From Catonia carolina (lineage: Eukaryota > Arthropoda > Insecta > Hemiptera > Achilidae): a stretch of DNA of 64,000 bases. The position numbers were made by a program, and so were the translations under genes. The stretch lies in assembly GCA_035578175.1 (NCBI GenBank), contig JAQMRL010000002.1, positions 77,419,645 to 77,483,644 on the forward strand. Direction: 5' to 3'. A model generated the notes under the pieces. It worked only from the letters and a program-made list of their open reading frames with translations. It was not told the origin of the DNA and made no database searches. Shown here in pieces: positions 1 through 12,014 of the stretch (its first letter is position 1; every line of letters starts with the position of its first letter).

Positions 1-88
1 AAAAATGTTAACGAATGTTTGGAGAGAAGTTGAGTATCGTTTGGACATTTGTCGAGCGACTAAGGGCGCACATATTGAAATTTATTAA
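1..88 (+). pseudogene. Mariner-like transposase, C-terminal end only
   Basis: The reading frame entering the window ends ...WREVEYRLDICRATKGAHIEIY and stops at 86-88. This WRE-E-R--ICRATKGAHIE ending is the usual C-terminus of a large group of insect mariner-like (IS630/Tc1/mariner) transposases. The same sequence lies inverted at 38,405-38,490, where the gene continues inward to an aspartate motif. The rest of the gene is outside the window, so its integrity here cannot be judged. Bases 89-355 hold only AT-rich sequence, presumably the element's 3' end. Confidence 0.7.
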
Positions 89-358
89 TTATGTAAAAAA
101 ACTGTTTGAGATGACAAATTAGATGAATAAACAACATTATCTGTAAGTAATTCGGTTTTTCTTTACACCATGTTCGAAACCGCCCATTCTTTTATGATAA
201 CCTGTATTTGGTAATGTTACTTGCATTGTATAATTTTTATTAATAAATAAAAGTAATTTTGTTTGTGAGTTTTTGTTTTGTTTTTCACAATGTACAATAT
301 TCTAAGATTTGATATTAATTTATGTTTCTGCAGAAGGTGAATGATAAAAAAATTGCCT

Positions 359-438
359 AATATGTCTGGGTATTGAACTCAGGTCCCCTGGTATAGAAGT
401 GAGATGTATTGACAACTATACCATTGAGCCAGTTATTT
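359..438 (-). repeat. tRNA-like sequence (degenerate tRNA or SINE head)
   Basis: On the minus strand TGGCTCAATGG fits a Pol III A box and GAGTTCAATACCC fits a B box, spaced as in a tRNA. The T-stem pairs with one mismatch, but the acceptor stem does not pair well, so this is unlikely to be a working tRNA. The mirror copy is at 38,053-38,132 on the plus strand. Confidence 0.4.
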
Positions 439-677
439 GATTAATGTAAAATACTATTTTGTTGCTTTATAATTATGTGTGTAGTGACAAGTGGAGTAGG
501 GTAACAGTTGTCTGTCAACTGGAACGAATGTTTCCAACTATAGGACAACCTTGTCAGTCTGCCATAATAAAGCTACAAAGTACATGTGTTATATTACAAA
601 CAAAATCTTGTGTGACATACTCACACGACTTTCTCTTGTAAATGTAAATAATGAACAATATTCTGTTGCTGGTTGAA

Positions 678-816
678 TAGTCTACGCCCTATAAAGCATT
701 AGAATCGACTATTAAAAGAAAATGTTTAAAAAATTTTAAAACACTTGAATTTATTTTGGCAATTTTCAATTTTTTCTGTTAATAGTCGATTCTAATGCTT
801 TATGAGGCGTAGACTA
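678..816. mobile_element. Short MITE with ~37-bp inverted ends
   Basis: TAGTCTACGCC begins the element, and its inverted complement closes it at 816. The ends pair over about 37 bp and enclose about 65 bp of AT-rich sequence. The same end sequence occurs inside the neighbouring tandem repeat, so the two are related. The mirror copy is 37,675-37,813. Confidence 0.6.
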
Positions 817-1215
817 CGAATCCAACCATGAAAAAGTACTCTGAGCTCTGTAAAAGGCAAAAACATGACACTCAATTTTTCACCTATTCACCGAAGCAAA
901 ACTATGTACTTATTTTGAAAATTTTAAACTTTTCCTGTTTTTCATCGATTTTGATGCTTTGTGAGGTGTAGACTACGAATCCAGCCATGGAAAAGTACCC
1001 TGAGCTCTGTAAAAGGCAAAAACATGACACTCAATTTTTCACCTATTCACCGAAGCAAGACTATAATGATTATGTACTTATTTTGAAAATTTTAAACTTT
1101 TCCTGTTTTTCATCGATTTTGATGCTTTGTGAAGTGTAGACTACGAACCCAGCCATGGAAAAGTACCCTGAGCTCTGTAAAAGGCAAAAACATGACATTC
1201 AATTTTTCACCTTTT
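780..1215 (-). repeat. Tandem array, ~165-175-bp unit, three units
   Basis: Each unit contains GAGCTCTGTAAAAGGC (near 843, 1,001 and 1,169), a CATG-containing segment and the GTAGACTAC motif. Read on the minus strand, each unit has a pyrimidine-rich tract ending in CAG followed by a short open frame that starts MAGF or MVGF. The mirrored array in R0 (36,750-37,680) has six units, so copy number has changed between arms. Confidence 0.8.
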
Positions 1216-1301
1216 TACTGAGAAAATGTTATTATTCACTGAAAATTTACCTACCTGTTAGTGAATAACATTTAGTTTGCTTCTTTTCCGCATGTTCAGT
1301 A

Positions 1302-1682
1302 TTGCATACGTTCAAATTTGAATTACTGCGCCTTCGTTTCCCGCGCCTGCTGTCGTCGCTGCATTGCTCTTTGTACAACCTCCATCCTGTTACGTCACTA
1401 ATCTTCCTTCCGTCCTGTTGCTTGCCGCTTGCAATGGCTGCCTGGCTGTGTTGTTATCCGCATCAATCGAAGTTGTTTCCCGCAATAGGACTAACTTGTG
1501 GTAATTCTAGTGTTGTATGTACATTATGTGTTGTGATCAATCAAGTTGCCGATGCATTCAAGCTGTTTTCTTCACATTATGAGCCGTTCTCCGCAAAGCT
1601 GACTTCACCACGTGTTGACGCCGATGACCGCATTGCTACATATAAACTTTCTGATGTATGTGTACTGTTATCATTAAAGTAA
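1302..1682 (+). CDS. Candidate first coding exon, function unknown
   Basis: This is a CpG-rich, GC-richer island in very AT-rich DNA, open for 126 codons. It ends exactly at AAA|GTAAGTAC, a near-perfect 5' splice donor at 1,677-1,678; the TAA that closes the frame lies inside the donor. A second start codon in strong context (GCAATGG) at about 1,434 would give an 82-codon exon. The peptide is Cys- and Leu-rich with hydrophobic stretches and no motif I recognise. The whole exon is repeated without visible change at 36,276-36,656. No acceptor or downstream exon was identified, so it could also be a non-coding first exon with its promoter. Confidence 0.35.
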   Translation: MHTFKFELLRLRFPRLLSSLHCSLYNLHPVTSLIFLPSCCLPLAMAAWLCCYPHQSKLFPAIGLTCGNSSVVCTLCVVINQVADAFKLFSSHYEPFSAKLTSPRVDADDRIATYKLSDVCVLLSLK

Positions 1683-1689
1683 GTACATT

Positions 1690-2362
1690 TCAATGCTATA
1701 TTCTCACTTGTTAGTTCATTTACTGTGCTTCCTATCAAAAACCTCACCGATATACGTTCATTCCATGACGTCGAATATGGATTCGGACTTAACTGTCCAA
1801 TTAGTAATTAACGACAGTGCTGAAAGTCATTAGTTACATTCCGTTTACCGCTTTATACACCGCAAGTGTCGTATTAGTTATTACTACATTGTATTATACG
1901 CTGGACGATAACAGTGTTATTTTAATAACAGATTATAAAACCCGGTTATATTTAGTAACATCTTATAAAAAAATAGTTTTTTTTCCCATCACTATCCAAA
2001 TGTATCAAACGTTCATTGTATGTGTAGCAGGACAGGAACATATCCATTTAGATCTGTTGAAAAGAGAGACATACAGTGCATTCTGTATGGTCCATTGAAT
2101 AACTCACAATACAAGGTTAAAAGGACACTTACTAACACAATCTCAACTTACCATGCACGTAAAAAATTCTACTAAGATGAATGGGAAAACGGACTATATT
2201 ATACAGAATCTATAGGTACACAGTAAAATTTTATTAAACAATAATGTACAAATTTAAGTTATTACAGTTTCCAATACTTGTATTATAGTTCATAAAGGTG
2301 ATAATTACATGGTTAGTCATGAATTGTTTTTTTTTCTATGACTAGTCGTACTTTTGAAAATG
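1690..2362. other. Putative intron sequence; no gene seen
   Basis: This is AT-rich sequence downstream of the splice donor. Bases 1,893-1,997 match 52,035-52,155 (motifs GGACGATAACAGTGT and CCCATCACTA), so they belong to a dispersed repeat, possibly hAT-like judging from the end sequence. The open frame at 1,817-2,098 lies in this repeat and is disrupted in the R0 mirror, so I do not treat it as coding. Confidence 0.4.
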
Positions 2363-2860
2363 CAGTAGAATCTCAGTAATCCGGCCTGAAATTTTGGAAT
2401 TATAAATTTAAACAAAAAATGAATATGCATTGATTTCTATGTGATTTTAAATTAAATTAACTGATTAAAAAAGGTTTCCTGAGTACTTTTGTAGTCATTG
2501 TACTAAACATAATTATCGGCTATTGACATCGCCTAGTGCGGTGTGGGGGTGCTCCTGTTCTGAGAATTACATTTCGTTGTCAATTCAGCATGAAGTACAG
2601 AGTATGACCCAGTTCTAGGTTTTAGATAAAAGGCCAAAAATTATTCCATTTAACAATAATTAAGGTCTGCTTATTCATTTCTTTAATCAAATCCTAAACA
2701 TAAATGTTATATTAAATCTGCCGTAATTAGGTCGAGTTGATTTCCCTAATTTAATTTAAATCTTTTACCAAAATCTGTCCTGGGTGAGGTTTCACAGTTT
2801 TTAGGCTTAATATTTTAAGGGGCGGATTACTGGAAGTGCCGGATTACTGAGATTCTACTG
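2363..2860. mobile_element. Pogo-like MITE
   Basis: The ends CAGTAGAATCTCAGTAATCC and its inverse are about 24 bp long. The right side is flanked by TA; the left TA is mutated to TG. CAGT ends with a TA target duplication are typical of the pogo/Tigger branch of Tc1/mariner. There is no coding sequence inside. The mirror copy at 35,064-35,596 keeps its left TA and has about 40 bp more near one end. Confidence 0.75.
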
Positions 2861-3300
2861 TATATAAAATCAACACCATCAAAGTCACTTAATAATTATG
2901 CAAGAGAAAAATTAAATGAATTTATACAATACAATGACATTTTTCCTGAAACATTACATTCCTTAAAAAAATTTATATTTGTTTACAATTACTGAATAAC
3001 GTAATAATTAAATTATTATAGATTAAAATGAAAAATACTTTTTTAAAACTACTAATATTTAAAACTACATAAAATTGTTACAAATTCAACCTGAAAACTA
3101 CAATTCTCACAAAACACAACTCGTAAAATATATAAATAATAGCACGGCCACATTTTAATTCTGAATTCAACTACTCGAATATCCAAACAACTGAATTAAT
3201 TAATAATTTCAAGATCCAAAGAACCATACTAACCTCACACATGAACAACTCACAAAAGAGTTGCTTTTAAAATGCAAAACTAATGATAATTTTTAAATTA
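2861..3300. other. AT-rich sequence, no gene seen
   Basis: This stretch has no open frame of note and no recognisable repeat. It is conserved in inverted form at 34,625-35,060. Confidence 0.4.
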
Positions 3301-3302
3301 AA

Positions 3303-3690
3303 AAAATCTGGTGTGAAACACACAACTTTCTCTTGCCAATGCAAATAATGAACAATATAACCTAATATTAGTAATGAAACATTAGAAATAAACAAAATAA
3401 CCTCAATAAATATAACCTAATATTAATCATGAGTGAAAGACGCAAAATAAAAATCAACCTTAGTTTGGCTTATAAATACTAAAAATCACTCTTTCACGCT
3501 AAACTAGACTCTGTAGAGAAAAATGCTCTAAACAAAAATAGTAGATATTATAATTTCCTATAAATTTGACTATATACACTTTTGTCGTAAAATGCATTCT
3601 AAGACCGAAATCTTAAAAAAATCGATTTTTCCCACTTCGTGAGAAAAAAACAGAAAATTGCTGATTACCACAAACTAAGCGTTATACAAA
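3303..3690. repeat. Partial copy of the modular ~0.94-kb repeat
   Basis: It begins with the family end TCTGGTGTGAAAC and runs through the CAAACTTAGG-type and GGCCGAAATCTT-type modules up to TCGATTTTTC. The inner part is missing. The mirror copy is 34,305-34,622. Confidence 0.75.
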
Positions 3691-5348
3691 AAAAATTACT
3701 GAAGATGTCTCATGTTCTATAGATTTCAAATAAGTGAGGTAAAAGTTTTTTAGTTTCAATTATTTTATTTATTCTGATAATGGTGGATCCACCGAAACGC
3801 GTGTAAGTAAAAATAAAAATAAAAGTGATGCAGTTTAAAAAGAAGGTTAGTGAAATTATTATATAAATTCACCATATAAAATAGAAATAATTTAAAACTG
3901 CAGGATGAATTATAAAGATTTATTTTTGAATTTCATGATATTTCTAATCAAGATAAATAATATAAATGAAAAAGTTTAAAAGAAAATCTAAATTCAAATA
4001 ATTTTACCAGAGGCTATAAATATTAAGGTTAAATCAAATATGTGATTACAAAATTAAAGAAGTTACAATTCTGAATAAATATTTACAAGTAATTAAAAAT
4101 ACATTACAATAATCTAAGAACAGCATGCAAATAATATTGACTTTATAAATATGATGTAATTACAAAGAAGGAAATTAAAATAATATTAAAACTCATAAAA
4201 CAAGATACAACAATGACTCTAGGCCCCATTTCTTGGATGGAAGGGAAAAAACACAGACGTATGGGGGACTACAAAAAAGAAAATTAAATAACTATGTTAA
4301 TTTAAATTTTATAGTATTGAGCTCAGACTACAAATTATAAATTCATTTTTTATTTTCAAAGAAACTTTTCAAACAATTTATTAATCAAATTTCCTTAGTA
4401 TAGAAACTGAAGTCATGAGATTGCCTTTCGCAAATTTGACAGTGCTGCCAAACTCAACAGCAAGACACTACTTGTACATTTCACTACCGTCCAGTTTCAC
4501 AAACTAAGCTGTGGTTTATTCTGAGAAAATGTTTTCTTCATAAACCTTATAAGAAATAAACGTGACATGTAATAATCCCTATAGCTTAATTACATAAGAA
4601 ATGTTTGATTTACTGTAATTACCAGCTACCTTATGCCATTGCAACAAAATTTGCTATGAATGAATCGCCTTCTTCACTATCGCTGTCACCAGCGTCTTTA
4701 TCTACCAGGTATCAACCAAACTGTTGAAGAATAGCTTCTTCACATCTTTAATTTTCGAATTGTGGAAAAAGAAATATCACAGTAGTTAGCCACTCGCTAA
4801 TGGCTTCTGTGAAGAGGTAGGGAAAGGCATTTTTGTTTAGCTTCAACTTCATAGCATTTAATTACACTGCATATTAGATTTTGTTTAGTACTGTGAATAG
4901 CCTGCCCATGTTTTCGTGAAACTAACATTCCTGTTTTTAGTAACAATCAGTTATATTTGTACAGTCAACCTACAAAAACAATGTTCCTTGATATTCTATA
5001 TATATATATATATATGCTCTGGGTATAATATAAGTTGTTGGGTTTGTTGTACTGAAATTAAAGCAGTCGCGCATGTGCAGTGATGCTTTTTCCCTTTACC
5101 CCTCGTCACAATGGCAAACTCTTAAACTTAGGTTAACTATAATTTCATTAGAATTTAAAAATATATGCCAGCAATAAATACTTACAAAAATATTGATCAA
5201 ATAACTTTATAAAAGTTTCAAAATTGTTAAATTCATTTTTTATTATAGAATATTTTTCATTTTGTTTCATTCATTTATTACCATATATTGAATTAATGTT
5301 TGCAAACTATTAAAAGGTAATTTCACAATTTATATTAGTTTATGTAAT
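3691..5348. other. L0-only segment of fragmentary repeats
   Basis: The R0 mirror lacks this stretch (its flanks join near 34,270-34,305). Bases 3,690-3,935 are one half of the foldback family with the GGTGGATCCACC motif. A (TA)n tract lies at 5,000-5,016. Apart from the short fragment at 4,631-4,711, no gene is visible. Confidence 0.5.
4631..4711 (-). pseudogene. Possible C-terminal coding fragment with acidic tail
   Basis: The minus strand reads YLVDKDAGDSDSEEGDSFIA and stops shortly after. The sequence before it can be read as more coding text (around AISEWLTTVIFLF) only across stop codons. Acidic tails of this kind are common at the ends of transposases, but I cannot assign a family. No mirror exists in R0. 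Confidence 0.25.
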
Positions 5349-6090
5349 ATGCAACAACACTGCAAGTTACACACAATTGTATACGAGAGAAAATTTAACA
5401 GGAAACATGATGCTATCGTATTGAAACCAGATATTGTTAATGTACCAGTATTAAACAATCCTCAAGCTCCCAAATTTAATGCGCTACAAAAACCAAACAG
5501 TGATGTACGTTTAATAAAACACAAAACTGGTATACCACCTATAACATCTCTTATCGATTACATGAATGCTCCTAAAGCATCTACATTTTTATATTCTCAT
5601 CTAAAAAAGAATACAGCATTAAAAACACACTACAAATAATAAAAAAATACAAAAGATTAAAGCTAATGAAAAACAAACAATGATGTCTTTCGGTGTAATA
5701 GATATCTACAGAAATATACAAAATAAAACCCCTTAAGAATTACAAAAGATAAATTAACAAAATGTGGCACATATGAAAATGAATAAATACAAGTTTTCAA
5801 ATCATTACATAAACTTACTACACAATTATAAATATTAGAATAAATTACATTTAAAAACACCTTCTAGAAAAAAGTAATCATACAAAAGAGAAACCATACA
5901 TTTATTAACATTTCAAAACGTCTGATAAGAACAATTTACCAACACAACTAAAAAATATAAAAAGTAAATGGAACAAAAATGTTTGTAATATCGCATGTGG
6001 TAATGAGGATTTATATAAATGTAATATTTGTAAGACTAGTTGTAATTTTCATTCAAATTATAATGAACAACAAACAGCACTGAAATGTGA
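5349..6090 (+). pseudogene. Reverse-transcriptase remnant, Penelope-like
   Basis: An open stretch of 96 codons contains APKFNALQKPNSD, then IKHKTGIPPITSLIDYMNAP. The spacing and residues resemble the APKxYGLPKIHK...LRPIVSxINAPTYK segment of Penelope-like element RTs. About 70 bp further on, a frame reading MMSFGVIDIYRNI resembles RT motif A (SFDVxxLYTNIP) with the catalytic Asp replaced by Gly. A Cys-rich stretch CGNEDLYKCNICKT follows near 6,000. Frameshifts and stops separate these parts, so the gene is dead. Copies occur at 33,620-34,270 and 39,400-40,070. The family assignment comes from remembered motifs, not a search. Confidence 0.5.
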
Positions 6091-6251
6091 CTACAGTAAA
6101 CCCCCTTGGTTTTCTGCCCCTCAGATTATGCGACCAGATTTTAAAGGAACCTAAACATTGCTAACAAAAGGCACAAACCGTTTTAAGTAGGAAGGCTGCA
6201 CTGATGCAAAACGATCGTTTTCATACAATAATACAATCAATATTTTCGAAA

Positions 6252-6703
6252 TATTTTATATCATGAATTTATAAAATAATTTCACTAACCTTCTTTTTAT
6301 GGTCTTCAAAACAATATGAGATATTCTATATTTATAAATATTTAAAAGAGCAAAAGCAGGAAATTTGGAATGAACAGGTCAAATTTAGGAATGATGATGT
6401 GATATTGACTGTTGCAGCTATCTACAGTAAATATGAGAAAAGAGAAATTAATTTTAAATCAGTTTTATACAAATGACTGAAGATGTATCATCTTCTATAG
6501 ATTTTAAATAAGTCAGAAAAACATTTTTTAGTTTCAATTATTTTATTTACTCTGATGATGGTGGATCCACCGAAACACGTGTAAGTAACAATAAAAATAA
6601 AAGTAACGCAGTTTAAAAAAAGTTTAGTGAAATTATTATATAAAATAGACAGAAATAATTTCAAACTGCAGGAAGCATTATAAATATTTATTTTTGAATA
6701 AAG
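6252..6703. mobile_element. Foldback-type element with GGTGGATCCACC motif
   Basis: Flanking copies of ATnTTTTAGAAA (one copy is mutated to TTTTCGAA) form the target duplication. The empty site ATGTTTTAGAAA is preserved at 40,245-40,256 in L1. The inverted internal ends carry TTTCACTAACC and its inverse. The motif CGTGTTTCGGTGGATCCACC, or its inverse, sits inside. No coding capacity is visible. The R0 copy is 32,937-33,407. Confidence 0.7.
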
Positions 6704-7275
6704 ATGTTTTAGAAAATTAAATAATAAACGGAAGTACTCTAGATATGAATTATGGTAAGGAGAGTGGTGAGCAAGACGTGCGTCTGCATTAGTATAGTCT
6801 TGTACGTACAGCAATAGCGCAGTGTATCTAATCAACAATGGAACAAACAGCATGGCTACAAAATACAACGGGTGTTGTCAATTATCAACAACACTCTGAG
6901 TGTACATCTAACTGTAGGTGGGAGGGGGGAGGGGTATGCAGGGTCCAAGTAGTCAAGTATGCGCATGCGTTCACACCACTTTGTTTCTAAAATGGTTTTA
7001 CAAAGTTAAATAACGCACAACCCCAGTACACAATGCTACCTTTAACTGTACTGGGGATACCAGACCGGTTATCACCTCCCACAAATTGTACGCTCTCTCC
7101 CTCCGCACTAAACCCTTATTGTTAGGTCAATCACCTATCTTTAGTCTACAACTGTATCGTCGAGATACGTACACACGTCCTCATTCAACTTGCCAGTTAA
7201 TTTACTTTACACCACTACGTTTTATCGTTACTAGTGACTGTGATTTAATAATCATTCGTGCGTGTTTCTTACAAA

Positions 7276-8399
7276 ATGGCGTCAGTCAGTACGAAACTAA
7301 ACGTGTTGTACTTAACCCGACGAGAACGGAGATTTTTAACGATCGCGCGGACTGTCATTTTACGCCCAATAAAAACTTTTATTTCATTCAGTTTCATTTT
7401 TAAAAATTCAAAAAATTACCATTATTTATAAAGAATTTGTTATTAGGAACAACTTTTAAACTAAATTTTTCCGTTTCATTGATGACCAGAATAAAAATTG
7501 AAATTTAAAAAAATATTTTCTTTTAGTAATATTACTTTACGTACGAATAAGTGTCACAAAATCAGTAAAAAATACAAAAACATGTTTAGCTATATATACA
7601 AAAATAAAGCAATTCATTGCAAAAAAAAAACGTTTAGATATTGCAAATTGATAGACGCATTCAAAAGATATCACACTTTCCGTTCAACAAAGTAACGTGC
7701 TAGATGAAAAAATTCGCCTCAAAATAATGTGGTGTCTTTTCAATTTTTATTTACTCTTCTTCTATGCAAGTTCTATCTCTTTTAAGCATATTGCTTTGTG
7801 TATTATCCTTTTCTAAACAGGATAGTATACATCAAAATATGTTATCGTTTATTTTGACGCTAATTGTAAGGTTCAACTGAGGGGTGGACGAGACGGGTAG
7901 TGTTAATTTCCTTTTTTTAGATTTTAGGTTCATAAAATTTGTCGCCGGCGCTTTTAATTTATGGATTTTGATTATTACATTTCAAGCAAACTGATGATGT
8001 CATTTCCAAACAAATACTTTTTTTGTTGAAATGTTATTGATAAAAACGTTCAAATTTTAGTACTGGCTGATGAAAATACATATCGTTTTTTCGCGTAACA
8101 CCACGTCGTCAATTTTCATCGTACAAATATACAAGGTACATTAAATGAAAAAAGTCTCTATCTAATGAAACTAAACCCGTTAGAAAGTAATGAATAGTTG
8201 CGGAGATAATTGAGTTTAAAGAAAGATTTTGACGAATGAGTGATATTGGGCCTCCCGGTTTGTAAGGGTTAATATTGGTGATAAAATTAAAATGATTGAA
8301 ATGTTAGAATCAGGCGTATCAACCGAGTCTATAATGAATGAGTTGGAATCAGGAAGTGGGAGACATAAAAAAAATCCGGTAAAAAATAAAATCATCATT
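7276..8399 (+). pseudogene. Tigger-type transposase N-terminus, split by a TTAA insertion
   Basis: The start ATGGCGTCAGTC has strong context (ACAAAATGG) and reads MASVSTK; the following text would read KRVVLN after a probable one-base deletion. At 7,312 the frame is cut by a piggyBac-like insertion. It resumes at 8,269 as NIGDKIKMIEMLESGVSTES, the first helices of a psq/CENP-B-N type HTH, followed by NPVKNKII. This fits the DNA-binding N-terminus of pogo/Tigger transposases. The CENP-B HTH and DDE parts are absent. R0 and L1 lack the start region and begin at the equivalent of VLNIGDK. Confidence 0.6.
7316..8268. mobile_element. PiggyBac-like non-autonomous element (953 bp)
   Basis: The element is flanked by TTAA at 7,312-7,315 and 8,269-8,272. 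Its termini are CCC...GGG (CCCGACGAGAACGG and the inverse of CCCTTACAAACCGG). TTAA duplication with CCC ends is the piggyBac signature. R0 and L1 carry the uninterrupted TGTACTTAATATTGG, with a single TTAA. No transposase frame is visible. The open frame at 7,498-7,695 is AT-rich and probably spurious. Confidence 0.75.
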
Positions 8400-8843
8400 T
8401 TTGAAATTTTGAATTTGAATTTCTATCAGTATACGTACTCACCCATAAACAAATTCTGTACCCTGAAAAAAAAAACATTTTGGGAATGAAAACCCCCGAT
8501 TATCAGATTTCTCAATTGCCCGACAAAAAGTCTGCCCCGTATAGGTCTGATAAGTGAGGAGGATTTTCTGTACTTTATATCAAATTACAGCCAACATATT
8601 TATACAAATGACACAAGATACGTCTCTTAAAAAGATTTCAACAAAATTATATTCAATCTTTAATATTTTATATACTCACATGGTGTGACTGTAAAACAAG
8701 CAAGTTGACGGAAATAAAATCATATTAATTAGAAAAATTTATAAACCATCAATGATTGGTAAGTAAAATTACAGTATTATAACAATAAAACGGACGAAAG
8801 TACACAAACATTTTAATGAGATATTTTAATGAAAAAGTTACTT

Positions 8844-10202
<1,359 letters not shown>

Positions 10203-10332
10203 CTACAAACAACAAGAAATTAATCACATATTAAAACTCAGAACTGTTTTACATTTCATAACAAAATCACCTTTGGCAGTGCAAAGCATCATGGATAACT
10301 TTTACAGCAGCACCTTTTTGGATGTTCAACTT

Positions 10333-11073
10333 AAAATTTCACTTTCACTAACCTTCCTTTCTAACTGCATCAACTTTCATTTTCACTTACAGTCGAGCCT
10401 CTCTTAGTTTGCTCCTAATGTAAACAAATAATGATGTCACTGAGCATGCGCATTATATCAAAATGTGTACACGCTGATTAAAAATAAAACAAAAAAATAC
10501 TTTCAAAAGTATTCAAATACAAAATACTTTTAAAAGTATTTTTATAAATGAAATTGTTAGGCCTACATCATATCATGACTGATGTTTTTAGTACTTTAAG
10601 TGCTTATAATTTAAAAAATAGTTAACTTAATAGGGATACGACATCCGTAAAGTCGCGGACTCTAGAATGCACCCTGTAGTAGGTGGCTTTCGTTTGTTGA
10701 CAGTAGGAGCAAACTAAGAGCGGCTGAACTATACACGTGCTTCGGTGGATCCACCATCATCAGAGTAAATAACATATAATTGAAACAGAAAACTTTATTT
10801 ATTAAAGATGATACAGCTTCAGTCATTTGTATAAAATAAGAGTTTTACACAAATGATTGAACATGTATCATCTTCTATAGATTTTTAATAAATAAAGTTT
10901 TCAGTTTCAATTAAATGTTATTTACTCTGAAGGTGGTGGATCCACCGAAGCACGTGTAAGTGAAAATGAAAGTTGATGTATTAGAAAGGAAGGTTAGTGA
11001 AATTTATTATATAAATTCATTATACAAAAAAGAATTATTTTCAAACTGCAGGATGCATTATAAAGATTTATTT
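10333..11073. mobile_element. Foldback element interrupted by a MITE
   Basis: The element is flanked by TTCAACTT at 10,325-10,332 and 11,074-11,081 (8-bp duplication). Without the MITE it is almost entirely palindromic around 10,840, with arms of about 165 bp carrying TTTCACTAACC, CACGTGCTTCGG and GGATCCACC with their inverses. It sits where R0 and L1 carry a SINE, so two unrelated elements used the same few bases independently. Confidence 0.7.
10390..10731. mobile_element. ~340-bp CAGT/TA MITE, copy a
   Basis: The ends read CAGTCGAGCC...GGCTGAACTA, with TA on both sides. The host foldback sequence CACTTA|CACGTG is split exactly, which fixes the TA duplication. Inverted ends of about 30 bp contain CTTAGTTTGCTCCTA. 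CAGT ends plus TA suggest a pogo/Tc1-mariner MITE. There are six copies in the window. Confidence 0.8.
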
Positions 11074-11081
11074 TTCAACTT

Positions 11082-11760
11082 TAACTATTAATTTTCATGG
11101 TGTGTAACCATATTTACCACTGTTTACATGAAAGTAAAAGGAAACATGTTTGTACAGGCTCATGCCTCTCCTAAGAGTATTGCCACACGATATCCATTCA
11201 ACAGAAATATTTTAAAGGTACGCCTTATTTTCGTTCCAATAAAAGTTTTGCATCAAGAAACCACGTTTTCCATTTTGGAGTGAAATGTTTCAAGTTTCAA
11301 ACAATGGTTTCAACAAAAATGAAAAATTACTTCTGATCAAAACATTAGTTGTTTCTTGTTGAATGTAATAATAAATTTTATCATTTTGTTAGTTTCAAAT
11401 ACAAAGCATTTGTGATGTTTTTCACTAAACATTATTGTCATGAAAACCTGCTCAATTACACCGGTTACAAATGGCTGCTAAAACAAATAAAACAGTTTAA
11501 AAATGTTTATTATTCTCTTTTAGCTCCCAATGTACTGTTCTATTCAGTCTAAAATACAAAATATGTTCAGGAACAACTATTTTTCACTCTCTCAATAACT
11601 GTATAATAGTTCAAGGTGTTGCAATTAAACAACCAGACTGGTGCTGCTACCAGCAAATAGCGATCACACTGCGGCACGTTTGAACATGTCTGTGCCAGTT
11701 GATGGTTCCATGACCCTGAGTTTAATGGGCACGGTTGTACGTCGCTCTGTCACACTCTAA
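11082..11760. other. Conserved non-coding block shared by L0, R0 and L1
   Basis: It is homologous to 26,590-25,915 and 46,710-47,400. It contains short open frames that are not conserved in length between copies. A block near 11,600-11,760 (CAATTAAACAACCAGACTG, then GTGCCAGTTGATGGTT) looks like a dispersed-transposon end, but I could not assign it. No gene is called. Confidence 0.4.
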
Positions 11761-12014
11761 CAATCGCCCATTCATGTCCTTCTACTAGCATTTCATCCAA
11801 CAAACGTAGCGTTAAAAGTGAAAAAAGATTCTAATTTGTTACAAAAATGATTATACAAAACAAACACTTTCACCTTTTCGTATTTCCTATTTCTTTCAAT
11901 GAGTAGAGAATGGGGCCTCATCTCTTCAACAAACTTACTTCAAATACTTTTCACAAAAGTTCAAATACTTTTCACAATTGCTGACCATTTATTTCACAAA
12001 CATAACTATTCAAA
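11761..12014. other. L0-specific AT-rich sequence, nothing recognised
   Basis: After the shared block ends, no similarity to R0 or L1 was noticed and no open frame stands out. Confidence 0.3.

Larger units (their letters stand above)
6094..8570 (+). mobile_element. Pogo/Tigger-like transposon, internally deleted, with nested insertions
   Basis: The right end reads ...GGAGGATTTTCTG followed by TA; the R0 mirror reads TA then CAGTAAATCCTCC. The left end at 6,094 reads TA then CAGTAAACCCCC, a related but not identical end, so the left boundary is less certain. The interior carries the start and helix-turn-helix of a Tigger-type transposase but no DDE domain. A 452-bp foldback element (6,252-6,703) and a piggyBac-like element (7,316-8,268) are nested in it. 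In R0 and L1 the same element hosts a 3.8-kb composite. Confidence 0.6.

Noticed and set aside
359..438. Functional tRNA gene
   Set aside because: Box-like motifs are present, but the acceptor stem does not pair and the anticodon arm is unclear.
6488..6868. 126-codon minus-strand open frame and its R0 counterpart (32,772-33,002)
   Set aside because: It runs across the edge of the foldback element and changes length between arms; L1 lacks the element. It is AT-rich with no motif and is probably chance.
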